NCBI GenBank assembly: GCA_964540105.1 | Contig: CAZILL010000001.1 | Location: 1,240,001-1,304,000 of the forward strand | DNA length: 64,000 bases | Reading direction: 5' to 3' | Source: DATKJY01 sp964540105 | GTDB taxonomy: Bacteria > Zixibacteria > MSB-5A5 > GN15 > FEB-12 | Shown here: positions 17,220-25,231 of the stretch, one piece after another | Position numbering within the stretch: position 1 is the stretch's first letter | Layout: the number at the start of each line of letters is the position of its first letter | Made by a program: the position numbers and the translations under genes | The notes under the pieces: model-generated | Told to the model about the DNA's origin: nothing | Database searches by the model: none | What the model saw: the letters and a program-made list of their open reading frames with translations, nothing else

Positions 17220-17738
17220 TCATTCCAGATTGGTACGGCCCACATGCGAGCGGGTGAGTTCTTTTTCAAGTAGTGATTGAGCGATTGCCACATGAGCCGA
17301 ATCGCGTTGCTGCTGCCCAGACCGTTCGCCGTTCAAGAGGTCGAGAATCGTCGTTTGCGACAGAAATTCCTGCACAAAACCCGCCAATCCTCCAAGGATA
17401 TCGTGCACTGAGCACTTTTCAACATGCACACACTGCTGAAGTTGACCGGAATATTTTTGGCAATGATCGGGGTCGATGAGTGGTCCGCCGAGAGCGCTGA
17501 GCACTTCATACAGGTTTATTTCCGAGGGTTCTCGGGTGATGCTGAAACCTCCCCCTCGACCACGAGCGGCCAGCACGAGGCCGCTTCGCCTGAGTATAGC
17601 GAGGAGTTTCGATGCATACGGCACAGATAACCCCTCAGCTGAAGCGATTTCAGAAATTGAGAGTTGCCCTTTGGGGCCTTTCCGGGCGAGAGCCAGGAGG
17701 CACCGCAATCCGTATTCTTCAACAGCAGTTATTCTCAT
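17220..17738 (-). CDS. Rrf2/IscR-family transcriptional regulator of the suf operon
   Basis: 172 aa. The N-terminal winged helix carries EEYGLRCLLALAR, ISEIASAEGLSVPYASKLL (recognition helix region) and RGRGGGFSITREP, the Rrf2 wing. Three cysteines, Cys93, Cys103 and Cys109, are spaced as in Fe-S-binding Rrf2 proteins such as IscR, so it probably senses cluster status. The C-terminal ~40 residues are an extra polar tail. As the first gene of the operon it most likely autoregulates suf. The regulatory direction and target site have not been shown. Confidence 0.88.
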   Translation of the reverse strand: MRITAVEEYGLRCLLALARKGPKGQLSISEIASAEGLSVPYASKLLAILRRSGLVLAARGRGGGFSITREPSEINLYEVLSALGGPLIDPDHCQKYSGQLQQCVHVEKCSVHDILGGLAGFVQEFLSQTTILDLLNGERSGQQQRDSAHVAIAQSLLEKELTRSHVGRTNLE

Positions 17739-17777
17739 ACTACCTACTAAGAGTCAATTTGTCCTTTTTCCTGATCC

Positions 17778-17806
17778 AATATATCTAATCATTACGCTTT
17801 TGTAAA
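17778..17806 (-). promoter_or_regulatory. sigma70-type promoter of the suf operon
   Basis: On the minus strand TTTACA (17801-17806; 5/6) and TATATT (17778-17783; 5/6) are separated by exactly 17 bp, about 40 bp before the regulator start. The stretch between the -10 and the start codon contains TTGACTCTTAGTAGG, which could hold the Rrf2 operator, though no convincing full palindrome is visible. Confidence 0.65.
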
Positions 17807-17955
17807 GTATATTTTCAAACTGAATTGATACGGAATTGTTCCCTTCTTTCGCTTTCCCCGATCGACTTTTCTCTTGCCATTCTCCATTGAAGCGATTACT
17901 TGCGCTATTCCTTTAGTGGTATGTAAGGCAATAAGTTAATAGAGAGCTTACGATC

Positions 17956-18501
17956 ATGGACATTCTCAATATCCTTGCTCTTGCCTTTGCGCTTGCACTG
18001 GATGCGTTCGCGGTGGCCGCGGCGGCTGGCATAAAACTGGGTACAATCGACCGCTGGACAGTGTTTCGACTCTCTTGGCATTTTGGATTCGCTCAGTTTG
18101 GCATGCCTGTCGTTGGATGGATGGCCGGGGAGTATATTTTCAGGTTGGTGGGACCATTTGGGAACTGGCTGGCGGGGCTGGTTCTGCTGGGGATTGGGGT
18201 AAGGCTTATCTGGGAGCAGTTCAATCCTGATCAGCGGAGTTGGAAGGGGGACCCGACACGAGGCGCAAGTTTGCTGGTGCTGATGTTTGCCACATCGATT
18301 GACGCGCTAGCGGCAGGGTTTTCTCTGGCCCTCGTAGGCGTGAATATCCTTCAGCCGGCGCTCGTCATCGGCGTGGTTGCAGCCGGAATGACTATCGTGG
18401 GATTGGTCTCCGGCCGCACGGTCGGTTCCCGGTTCGGTCGTTTGGCCGGATATGTTGGAGGTGTCGTGCTGATCGCGCTGGCAGTCAGAGCAGTTCTATG
18501 A
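17956..18501 (+). CDS. mntP: MntP-type manganese efflux pump
   Basis: 181 aa, nearly all membrane: six predicted helices arranged as two three-helix repeats. Each repeat carries the family's acidic motif, ALDAFAVAAAAG in helix 1 and TSIDALAAGFSLA in helix 4, whose Asp residues line the ion path in DUF204/MntP proteins. The length is typical (~180-190 aa). It is divergent from the suf operon across a 217-bp region. No yybP-ykoY manganese riboswitch could be recognised upstream. Its stop overlaps the end of the convergent DUF6614 gene by 6 bp. Confidence 0.87.
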   Translation: MDILNILALAFALALDAFAVAAAAGIKLGTIDRWTVFRLSWHFGFAQFGMPVVGWMAGEYIFRLVGPFGNWLAGLVLLGIGVRLIWEQFNPDQRSWKGDPTRGASLLVLMFATSIDALAAGFSLALVGVNILQPALVIGVVAAGMTIVGLVSGRTVGSRFGRLAGYVGGVVLIALAVRAVL

Positions 18502-18831
18502 GGTTCGGTCTGGGTCTGGGAAGTCGCGATACAAAGCTGACCTGAAGTCTGTGACCGCGCTGTAGATCGCTTGATGGTGCTGCTCGACGTCACCAGAGCG
18601 CGCAGCCACCAGCTGGAATGCGTCCTCCAACTGTGACAGTTTCTCGAACTCAAGAATGATATGGAACTCACCAAGCTCAGGAGGACCGAAACCCAATTTC
18701 CGGCGTGTGATTCGATACCCGGCGAGCTGTTTCCGCGTCTGCAAGAAGCCGAGATATTTGTGCAGTGAGTTAACGAATTGCATGTCTTTGGAGCTGTCCT
18801 TCAGATTGCACCAGATGTGATAATAATCCAT
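18496..18831 (-). CDS. DUF6614-like small conserved protein
   Basis: 111 aa. The sequence opens with MDYYHIWCNLKDSSKDM and contains ITRRKLGFGPPELGEFHI, which I recognise as the signature of a small family of unknown function (DUF6614-like). The pattern of short strands and helices suggests a ferredoxin-like alpha/beta dimeric fold, an inference. A strong AAAGGAGACCGATA-type ribosome site precedes the ATG. The gene converges on mntP with a 6-bp overlap of the coding ends, so both share a short 3' region with no separate terminator. Confidence 0.7.
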   Translation of the reverse strand: MDYYHIWCNLKDSSKDMQFVNSLHKYLGFLQTRKQLAGYRITRRKLGFGPPELGEFHIILEFEKLSQLEDAFQLVAARSGDVEQHHQAIYSAVTDFRSALYRDFPDPDRTS

Positions 18832-19031
18832 TATCGGTCTCCTTTATGGACTATGAGGTTTCCCAACAGTAATCTATGCGCTGAACATGGTCGAGCAATT
18901 GTTAATTTGTTCTCGCCACTCTCGATTCTCGTTGACTCCTGTAGTCCACCCGAATAGACTGTCGGGATGTAGGGATTCTAAGACGCCGTCGGTGATCTCC
19001 AGGGGCGTTTGGTCCGAGAGGAGGATAGGGA

Positions 19032-19595
19032 ATGCGTGTTCTCATTGCGGTTACTTTAGTCGCGGTATCGGTGATGCTCTCGGGATGTGTCCCGTCGCTC
19101 TTCCCACTCTACCACGAAAGCGATCTGACCTCACTTCCGGAACTGGTTGGAACGTGGGAAGAGTCTTCCGAAGAAGGGGAGAACGATCTTTGGAGATTCG
19201 ATCGAGCCGATTCCAATTCGTACGCGCTCACGTACTACGAAGATAGCGTGCCGGCCCTATTCGAGGCTCACGTGCTGAAACTACAGGACAAGTTCTTCAT
19301 TGACATCAGTCCGGAGCAGCCGGAATTGGCCAATGACTTGCAGAAAGCCCTCTTGCTGCCTGTGCATCTCTTTGGTCTGCTGTCGCTTAAAGAAGATACG
19401 CTGAGAATTGCGTGGCTCGATGGGGAGTGGGTGAAGAGAATGATCGAAAAGGGGACTGTCTCGATTACACACGCGATCGTCGACTCTGACTTCCTTCTGA
19501 CCGCCTCACCCTCAGAGCTTCAAGCCTTTGTTTTGCAGCATCTCGACGATCCGGAAGCGTTCCCTGTGACCGCCTATTCCCGAGTCGTTGAGTAG
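19032..19595 (+). CDS. putative lipoprotein of unknown function
   Basis: 187 aa. AGGAGG lies 7 bases before the ATG. The signal peptide ends in the lipobox LSGC (Cys about residue 19), followed by VPSLFPLYHESDLTSLPELVGTW. The mature part is acidic, beta-rich at first (GTWEESSEEGENDLWRF, YALTYYEDS) and helical later; it resembles small lipocalin-like lipoproteins but I cannot assign a family. The 200 bp upstream hold no other gene; no clear promoter was identified there. Confidence 0.7.
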   Translation: MRVLIAVTLVAVSVMLSGCVPSLFPLYHESDLTSLPELVGTWEESSEEGENDLWRFDRADSNSYALTYYEDSVPALFEAHVLKLQDKFFIDISPEQPELANDLQKALLLPVHLFGLLSLKEDTLRIAWLDGEWVKRMIEKGTVSITHAIVDSDFLLTASPSELQAFVLQHLDDPEAFPVTAYSRVVE

Positions 19596-19676
19596 CAGGT
19601 CATCCCGGCCAGCAACCAGCACGGCGTCGAGTCCAAAATCGGACTTGATTCTAAAGGCTTGACGCGCTATCTTGAT

Positions 19677-19692
19677 TGTGAAAAGATTCACA
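19677..19692 (+). promoter_or_regulatory. CRP/FNR-type palindrome upstream of iorA
   Basis: The sequence TGTGA-N6-TCACA occurs perfectly (TGTGA 19677-19681, TCACA 19688-19692), matching the consensus for CRP-type regulators. It lies 41 bp before the iorA start codon. TTGACG at 19659-19664 could be a -35 element, placing the palindrome over the -10, which would suit repression; a downstream start with activation cannot be excluded. Confidence 0.5.
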
Positions 19693-19732
19693 CGATGTTG
19701 ATGGGTAGAATCAGATTGCGAGCATCATGTAG

Positions 19733-21514
19733 ATGAGAGAACTACTATCAGGTAACGAGGCAGTGGCACGCGGTGCGTATGAAGCGGGCGTTGCGCTGGC
19801 CGCTTCCTATCCGGGGACTCCCTCGACAGAAATACTGGAGACTCTTGCAGAACGGTTTCCATCGATCTATTCCCAATGGTCACCCAATGAAAAGGTAGCC
19901 TTTGAGGTAGGCATTGGGGCGTCGCTCGGGGGGAAACGCGCATTAGTCACGATGAAACATGTCGGCCTCAATGTCGCCGCTGATCCCTTCATGACTTTTG
20001 CCTACACCGGCGTGAATGGAGGGTTTGTGATCGTAAGTTGCGACGATCCCGAAATGCACTCGTCGCAAAACGAGCAGGATAATCGCTTCTATGCCAAATT
20101 CGCGCAGATCCCCTTTCTGGAGCCATCGGATAGCCAGGAGGCGAAGGAGATGCTGATCACGGCTTATGAGATGTCGGAGCTTTTTGATACGCCGGTGATG
20201 TTGCGTCTAACAACTCGAATCTCGCACTCCAAAGGAATTGTCGAGCTCTCTCCGCGGACTGAAGCACAGGACAAGAAGTTCACGCGGGATCCATCCAAAT
20301 ACGTCATGATACCGTCCTATGCCCGCGGTCGTCACATCATTGTAAGCGAGCGGCTGGAGAAGCTTCGCAGGTATGCAGAAGAAAGCGGCCACAACGTCGT
20401 CGAAGAGAACGGTTCGCGGGTAGGGATCATCACGGGCGGGGTGTCGTATCAATATGCCAAGGAAGTAGCCCCGCAATTCGACTACCTCAAGCTGGGGATG
20501 GGGTATCCGTTGCCGATGGGGAAAATCGAGGAGTTCATACGGCGCCACGACTCGGTACTTGTCGTCGAAGAACTTGAGCCGTTTTATGAGGAGCAGATTA
20601 GGGCCGCGGGGTTCAAGGTTGAGGGGAAACGATACTTGGGTCATCTGGGTGAACTTACCCCCTACCGGGTTACCCTTGGGCTGCGCGATGCTGGCCTGCT
20701 TGCCCGTGCCGAGATTCCCACTATTACAAGTGAACCGCTATTTCCGCGCCCTCCGGTTCTCTGCCCCGGGTGTCCACATCGAGGAGCCTTCATGGCGCTC
20801 AAGAAACTCGGCGTTGTGGTGACCGGAGACATCGGCTGCTATACCCTGGGCGTGACCGAGCCTTTGAATGCACTCGACACCTGCATCTGTATGGGGGCGT
20901 CGATAGGGAATGCCATCGGCATGGAGAAGGTACGCGGTTCCGAAAAAGGAGCCGTCGCGGTCATAGGTGATTCGACGTTTGTCCACTCGGGAATTACAGG
21001 TTTGATCGACGCCGTATACAACAACAGCAACGTCACCGTTCTCATCCTTGATAATCGTGCTACAGCCATGACCGGCGGACAGCAACACCCATCCACCGGC
21101 AAAACGCTTATGGGCATCGATGCCCATCGACTTGACATCGCAACGGTCTGCCGAGCCATAGGCGTTCAGAGTGTCCGAGAGCTCGATGCCTACGACTATG
21201 AGACGGCTGTCAAGATGATCTCGGAAGAACTCGCGCGATCAGGGCCGTCGGTGATCATCACCACGCGTCCCTGTGTTCTGATGCCGGTGCGCATCATGGA
21301 CGAACCGTATGTAGTCGATTCCGAACTCTGCAACGGTTGCGGGGTCTGCTTCCGCATCTCCTGTCCGGCCATTGCGGCATCGCACGAAACCAATAAACAT
21401 GGTCACCCGAAGGCGGTCATCGACGAGACCTCCTGTACCGGATGCACACTGTGCACACAGGTCTGTCCGACTGAAGCCATTATCCTCAAGAGTCAATACG
21501 TGAAAGTAGTTTAG
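19733..21514 (+). CDS. iorA: indolepyruvate:ferredoxin oxidoreductase, alpha subunit
   Basis: 593 aa, typical for IorA. The enzyme oxidatively decarboxylates aromatic (and related) 2-oxoacids to acyl-CoA with ferredoxin as acceptor. The N-terminal pyrimidine domain has LLSGNEAVARGAYEAG and ASYPGTPSTEI; the TPP domain has CPGCPHRGAFMALK, GDIGCYTLG and GDSTFVHSGITGL...DNRATAMTGGQQHP in sequence. The C-terminal ferredoxin domain has two complete clusters, CNGCGVCFRISCP and CTGCTLCTQVCP. It is followed after 7 bp by iorB and then by acyl-phosphate genes. Confidence 0.93.
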   Translation: MRELLSGNEAVARGAYEAGVALAASYPGTPSTEILETLAERFPSIYSQWSPNEKVAFEVGIGASLGGKRALVTMKHVGLNVAADPFMTFAYTGVNGGFVIVSCDDPEMHSSQNEQDNRFYAKFAQIPFLEPSDSQEAKEMLITAYEMSELFDTPVMLRLTTRISHSKGIVELSPRTEAQDKKFTRDPSKYVMIPSYARGRHIIVSERLEKLRRYAEESGHNVVEENGSRVGIITGGVSYQYAKEVAPQFDYLKLGMGYPLPMGKIEEFIRRHDSVLVVEELEPFYEEQIRAAGFKVEGKRYLGHLGELTPYRVTLGLRDAGLLARAEIPTITSEPLFPRPPVLCPGCPHRGAFMALKKLGVVVTGDIGCYTLGVTEPLNALDTCICMGASIGNAIGMEKVRGSEKGAVAVIGDSTFVHSGITGLIDAVYNNSNVTVLILDNRATAMTGGQQHPSTGKTLMGIDAHRLDIATVCRAIGVQSVRELDAYDYETAVKMISEELARSGPSVIITTRPCVLMPVRIMDEPYVVDSELCNGCGVCFRISCPAIAASHETNKHGHPKAVIDETSCTGCTLCTQVCPTEAIILKSQYVKVV

Positions 21515-21521
21515 GTTCCCT

Positions 21522-22124
21522 ATGCCATTGGAGACATGCAATATACTGATCGTTGGCGTCGGAGGCCAGGGCGTACTCTTAGCCTCTGAGATCCTGTCCG
21601 ATGCGGCCATGAGCGCCGGTTTTGATGTGAAGAAGTCCGAGATACACGGAATGTCACAGCGTGGCGGGGTAGTCTCCTCCCACGTTCGAATCGGTCCGAA
21701 GGTCTATTCACCGACAATCCAGGAGGGTCAGGTTGATATACTCCTGTCATTCGAACAGGCAGAAGGATTACGGGCGATCCCTTGGATGAAACCGGAGGGC
21801 ATTGCGATTGTCGCTCGGACTGCCATCATTCCCGCCATCGTCACTTCGTCGAAGAAGTATCACTACCCGGAGAATGCGATCGAAGAGATCAAGGGCAAGA
21901 TTGGTCGAGTCATAGATGTAGAGGCTGACAAGATCGCGGCGGAACTTGGAAATCCGCGCCTGGTGAACACGATCCTGCTGGGTGTAGCGTCGAACTACTT
22001 GTCTTTCGACCAGGAACTCTGGTTTGAGACTTTCCGTGCCAAGCTCAAGCCGAAGCTGGTTGACATCAATTTGACAGCGTTCAAGCGCGGCCGCGAGGTC
22101 CGCCTGACCCCTGTTGGTGTGTGA
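21522..22124 (+). CDS. iorB: indolepyruvate:ferredoxin oxidoreductase, beta subunit
   Basis: 200 aa. The gamma-type 2-oxoacid oxidoreductase fold starts with ILIVGVGGQGVLLASEIL (nucleotide-like glycine loop) and contains KKSEIHGMSQRGGVVSSHVR, diagnostic of IorB/PorC-type subunits. It ends with FKRGREVRLTP. It forms the catalytic heterodimer with IorA, cotranscribed directly upstream. Length matches the family (~190-210 aa). Confidence 0.92.
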   Translation: MPLETCNILIVGVGGQGVLLASEILSDAAMSAGFDVKKSEIHGMSQRGGVVSSHVRIGPKVYSPTIQEGQVDILLSFEQAEGLRAIPWMKPEGIAIVARTAIIPAIVTSSKKYHYPENAIEEIKGKIGRVIDVEADKIAAELGNPRLVNTILLGVASNYLSFDQELWFETFRAKLKPKLVDINLTAFKRGREVRLTPVGV

Positions 22125-22131
22125 GAGAGGG

Positions 22132-23199
22132 ATGCCGCAGCTCTTCCTGATTGTCAATCCTGGGTCAACGTCAACGAAGATGGCTCTGTTCGACGCCGAC
22201 CGGAAACTGGCTGACGATGCCGTGCGTCACGACGCCCGGGACCTTGCTCGCTTTGACAATGTCGCGGACCAATTTGACTACCGCATGCAGGCGATCGATG
22301 GTTGGATCAGCTCACTCAATTTGTCCGGCCGTGCTCTGTCAGCAGTCGTAGGACGTGGAGCGCCGCTCCGACCGTTGGAGGGGGGCTCCTATCAAATAAC
22401 AGATTGCATGATCTCCGAGCTTCGAGAGCGGCTTCATTCCAACCACGCCTCGAATCTGGGAGCAATCATCGCGCGACATCTGGGGGAACGCTTCGGTGTT
22501 CCCTCGTTTATCTCCGATCCAATTACGGTTGACAACTTTACGGAGGTCGCACGGATTAGCGGTGTTCCTGAGATTGATCGCAAGTGCCGTGTCCACGCCC
22601 TGAACATCAAAGAGGTCTGCCGCAGGGAAGCGCTCAAGTCAGGCAAACAGCTGGATCAAGTCAATTTCGTGTGCGCTCACATGGGGGGAGGCGTTTCGGT
22701 CGCGGCGCTGGAACGGGGACGTGTGATCGATGTCAACGATGGACTCCTGGGTATGGGGCCGTTTTCTCCCGATCGAGCCGGAGCGCTTCCCATAGGTGCA
22801 CTTGTGAAGCTGTGCTATTCAGGCAAGTACAATGAGAAGGAACTGACAGACAAACTCTCTCGACACTCAGGACTGGTGGCCTACACTGGATCATCGGATC
22901 TTCGCGAAGTGGAAGTGATGATCGAAAAGGGAGACAAGATGGCGAGACTCAGTTTCGACGCCATGGCCTACCAGATCGCCAAAGAGATCGGTTCGGCGGC
23001 CACTGCGCTCAGGGGGGATTTCCAGTCGATTGTTCTTACCGGTGGCATGGCGAATTCGACTCGGCTCGTCGATGAAATTGCCTCACACGTTGCCTTCTTG
23101 GGTGAAGTGGTCGTGGTTGCAGGCGAGTTCGAGATGGAGGCGCTCGCCGCCGCCGGAGTTCGTTTCCTGTCGGGTGAGGATCAATTGAAAGAGTATTAG
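22132..23199 (+). CDS. buk: butyrate kinase (acyl-phosphate:ADP phosphotransferase)
   Basis: 355 aa from the ATG at 22132, which follows GAGAGAGG. This is an ASKHA-fold acetate/butyrate-kinase: LIVNPGSTSTKMALF (phosphate-1), GAPLRPLEGGSY (butyrate-kinase type), HMGGGVSVAALERGRV (phosphate-2), DALLGMGPFSPDRAG-like stretch seen here as GLLGMGPFSPDRAGALP, and VLTGGMANS near the end (adenosine region). It transfers phosphate from an acyl-phosphate to ADP. Branched or aryl acyl-phosphates are plausible substrates given the neighbouring ior genes. The next gene starts 3 bp downstream. Confidence 0.92.
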   Translation: MPQLFLIVNPGSTSTKMALFDADRKLADDAVRHDARDLARFDNVADQFDYRMQAIDGWISSLNLSGRALSAVVGRGAPLRPLEGGSYQITDCMISELRERLHSNHASNLGAIIARHLGERFGVPSFISDPITVDNFTEVARISGVPEIDRKCRVHALNIKEVCRREALKSGKQLDQVNFVCAHMGGGVSVAALERGRVIDVNDGLLGMGPFSPDRAGALPIGALVKLCYSGKYNEKELTDKLSRHSGLVAYTGSSDLREVEVMIEKGDKMARLSFDAMAYQIAKEIGSAATALRGDFQSIVLTGGMANSTRLVDEIASHVAFLGEVVVVAGEFEMEALAAAGVRFLSGEDQLKEY

Positions 23200-23202
23200 A
23201 CA

Positions 23203-24165
23203 GTGCAAGAACAGGCCATAAAATCCTCCGATGAACTAATCCGTCGTGCAGTAGACATAGCCCGCGAATGCCGCCGACAGCGGGTGGTCGTCGCAGCTGC
23301 CCAGGACGCAGATGTTTTGGACGCGCTGTCCCAGGCGCAGGCCGATGGCTTTCTCTCCGCTCTGTTGGTAGGCGATGAACGGATGATCCGAAGTCTTGCA
23401 AGCGATAAAGGGATCAATCTTGACAATCTCGAAATTGTAGACAAACGGGACGTGAACGATGCCGCCCACTTTGCCGTCGGCGTAGCTTCCAGAGGTGAGG
23501 CAGACGCGATCATGAAAGGTTTTTTGCCGACTTCGTTGCTCTTAAAAGTGGTTCTTGATAAGCAATACGAACTTCGCGGAAAGAACGCCCTGTCCCATTG
23601 TGCTGTGCTTGATATCCCCGGCTACCACAAGCTTCTGAACGTCACCGACGGCGGGATGATCGTGAAACCCGATCACGAGCAAAAGTTGCAAGTGCTTGAG
23701 AATGCGGTAACGGTCAGTCGGGCGTTGGGATTGTCGCCGGTACGGGTGGCGCTTTCTGCGGCCACCGACAAACTCTCGATTCATATGTCGCACACGCTGT
23801 CAGACATTGACAATATCATCCCGGAGGCGCTTCGCACGTTATCCGGAATTCTCATCCAGGGACCCCTGTCGTTTGACGCCGCGACATCGTCACGGGCGGC
23901 GGATTACCAGAAACTGAGCGGCGCTGTGGCAGGCGATGCCGACGTGTACCTTGTCGACAGCGTTGAGGAAGGGAACATCATATCGAAAGCACTGGTGCAA
24001 TTTGCTGACGCCGTTTTCGCGGGCGTTATCGTGGGAGCGAAAGCGCCGATCTCACTTGTGTCGCGCACGGATTCAGTGAAGAATAAAAAGGCTTCACTCG
24101 CGTTGTCGTGTTTGGTCGCTCATTACTGCTCGACACATCGGACAGCGCTGAAGGAGGGCGTGTGA
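23203..24165 (+). CDS. ptb: phosphate butyryltransferase-like phosphotransacylase
   Basis: 320 aa with a GTG start. It belongs to the phosphate acetyl/butyryltransferase family: VVVAAAQDADVLDAL near the N-terminus, ADAIMKGFLPTSLLLKVVL, SHCAVLDIPGYHKLLNVTDGGM, the central QGPLSFDAATSSRAA, and the C-terminal GAKAPISLVSRTDSVKNKK active-site region. The length fits Ptb (~300 aa). With the kinase it converts acyl-CoA to acyl-phosphate and then ATP. Its stop overlaps the start of a second family member. Confidence 0.88.
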   Translation: MQEQAIKSSDELIRRAVDIARECRRQRVVVAAAQDADVLDALSQAQADGFLSALLVGDERMIRSLASDKGINLDNLEIVDKRDVNDAAHFAVGVASRGEADAIMKGFLPTSLLLKVVLDKQYELRGKNALSHCAVLDIPGYHKLLNVTDGGMIVKPDHEQKLQVLENAVTVSRALGLSPVRVALSAATDKLSIHMSHTLSDIDNIIPEALRTLSGILIQGPLSFDAATSSRAADYQKLSGAVAGDADVYLVDSVEEGNIISKALVQFADAVFAGVIVGAKAPISLVSRTDSVKNKKASLALSCLVAHYCSTHRTALKEGV

Positions 24166-25103
24166 ACGTTCCCAGCATGAGCATTCCTGAAGTTCACTCG
24201 TATGCTCAGATTCTGGCACGAGTTCGCGAGAGAGTCAGCTCGCGAGGCAAGGTACGAGCGGCGATGGTAATGCCCGGTGATCTCGACATGCTCAAAGCCT
24301 GCGCGCAAGCAGTCTCAGAGGGATTGATCGAGTTGAGCATCGTCGGGGAATCATCGGTCTTTGAGAGATTCAGCCGTGAGGAGGAGATTGAGCTCCCGAT
24401 GTTTCAATGCGTAGACGTTCATCAACCGGAACATGCGCTCAAGGTAGTCGCTGACCTTGCATTCCGCAGGGAGATCGATCTGATCATCAAAGGGAGATTG
24501 CTGACCTCTGATCTGCTTACCGGCCTCTTTCGACATGAGGCTCAGTTTGTCTCCAAGGGTACGACTATCTCTCACGTAGCGGTGCTGAAGCCACAGAAGT
24601 ATGAGAAGCTCATCATGCTTACCGATGGGGCGGTTGTCGTGGAACCGAACCTTCAAGCGAAGATTGGCTTGATCCAGAATCTCATTGTCACCGCGGCTAA
24701 GATCGGAATAACGAAGCCGCGCATTGGGCTGCTGGCAGCGGTCGAAGTGGTATACCCACAGATGCCTGTCACAATGGAGTCGGCGGTCATTGCCAAGATG
24801 GCCGACCGAGGACAGATCAAGGGGGCATTCGTTGACGGCCCGTTATCGTTTGATGTTGCCATAGACATGTTTGCGGCACACGCCAAGGGAGTCCACGCGT
24901 CGACCGTTGCCGGTCAGGCTGATGCTCTTGTGGCTCCGAACATCGAGTCGGCAAACGGTGTTTATAAGGCGATGGCGCTTTACGGCCACTGCGAAATGGG
25001 GGGAGTGATAGTCGGCGGGCGGGTGCCGATTGCTCTTGGATCTCGTTCCGACACTTTTGACAGCAAGTTCAATTCAATTGCGCTCGGCGTGTTGTCAGTG
25101 TAG
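24162..25103 (+). CDS. second phosphate acyltransferase of the Ptb/Pta family
   Basis: 313 aa from a GTG at 24162 that overlaps the previous stop and lies just after AAGGAGG (spacing about 4 bases); the ATG at 24177 is an alternative with an over-long spacing. Family features: VRAAMVMPGDLDMLKACAQ, IDLIIKGRLLTSDLLTG, SHVAVLKPQKYEKLIMLTDG, VDGPLSFDVAIDMFAA and GGRVPIALGSRSDTFDSKF with the conserved Ser-Arg-Ser-Asp. It differs enough from the upstream ptb to suggest a separate acyl specificity or a heteromer. The pair is in one operon with buk. Confidence 0.83.
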   Translation: MNVPSMSIPEVHSYAQILARVRERVSSRGKVRAAMVMPGDLDMLKACAQAVSEGLIELSIVGESSVFERFSREEEIELPMFQCVDVHQPEHALKVVADLAFRREIDLIIKGRLLTSDLLTGLFRHEAQFVSKGTTISHVAVLKPQKYEKLIMLTDGAVVVEPNLQAKIGLIQNLIVTAAKIGITKPRIGLLAAVEVVYPQMPVTMESAVIAKMADRGQIKGAFVDGPLSFDVAIDMFAAHAKGVHASTVAGQADALVAPNIESANGVYKAMALYGHCEMGGVIVGGRVPIALGSRSDTFDSKFNSIALGVLSV

Positions 25104-25167
25104 AGCTCTCAACATCGACATCCGATCAAAGTGTTCGCCGGCGCTGACCCCTCTCGGTAAACATAGC

Positions 25168-25196
25168 TTGACTCAGTTCGGAAGGGCGGGTATAAT
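25168..25196 (+). promoter_or_regulatory. sigma70-type promoter upstream of manC
   Basis: TTGACT (25168-25173; 5/6) and a perfect TATAAT (25191-25196) are 17 bp apart, 35 bp before the GTG start. It marks the likely beginning of the long downstream operon. Confidence 0.7.
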
Positions 25197-25231
25197 CATA
25201 AGTTATATCATTATTCTGGAGAGGATTGAGC

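Noticed and set aside
17880..17955. yybP-ykoY manganese riboswitch before mntP
   Set aside because: I looked for the conserved loops and hairpins but saw nothing convincing in the short upstream region.
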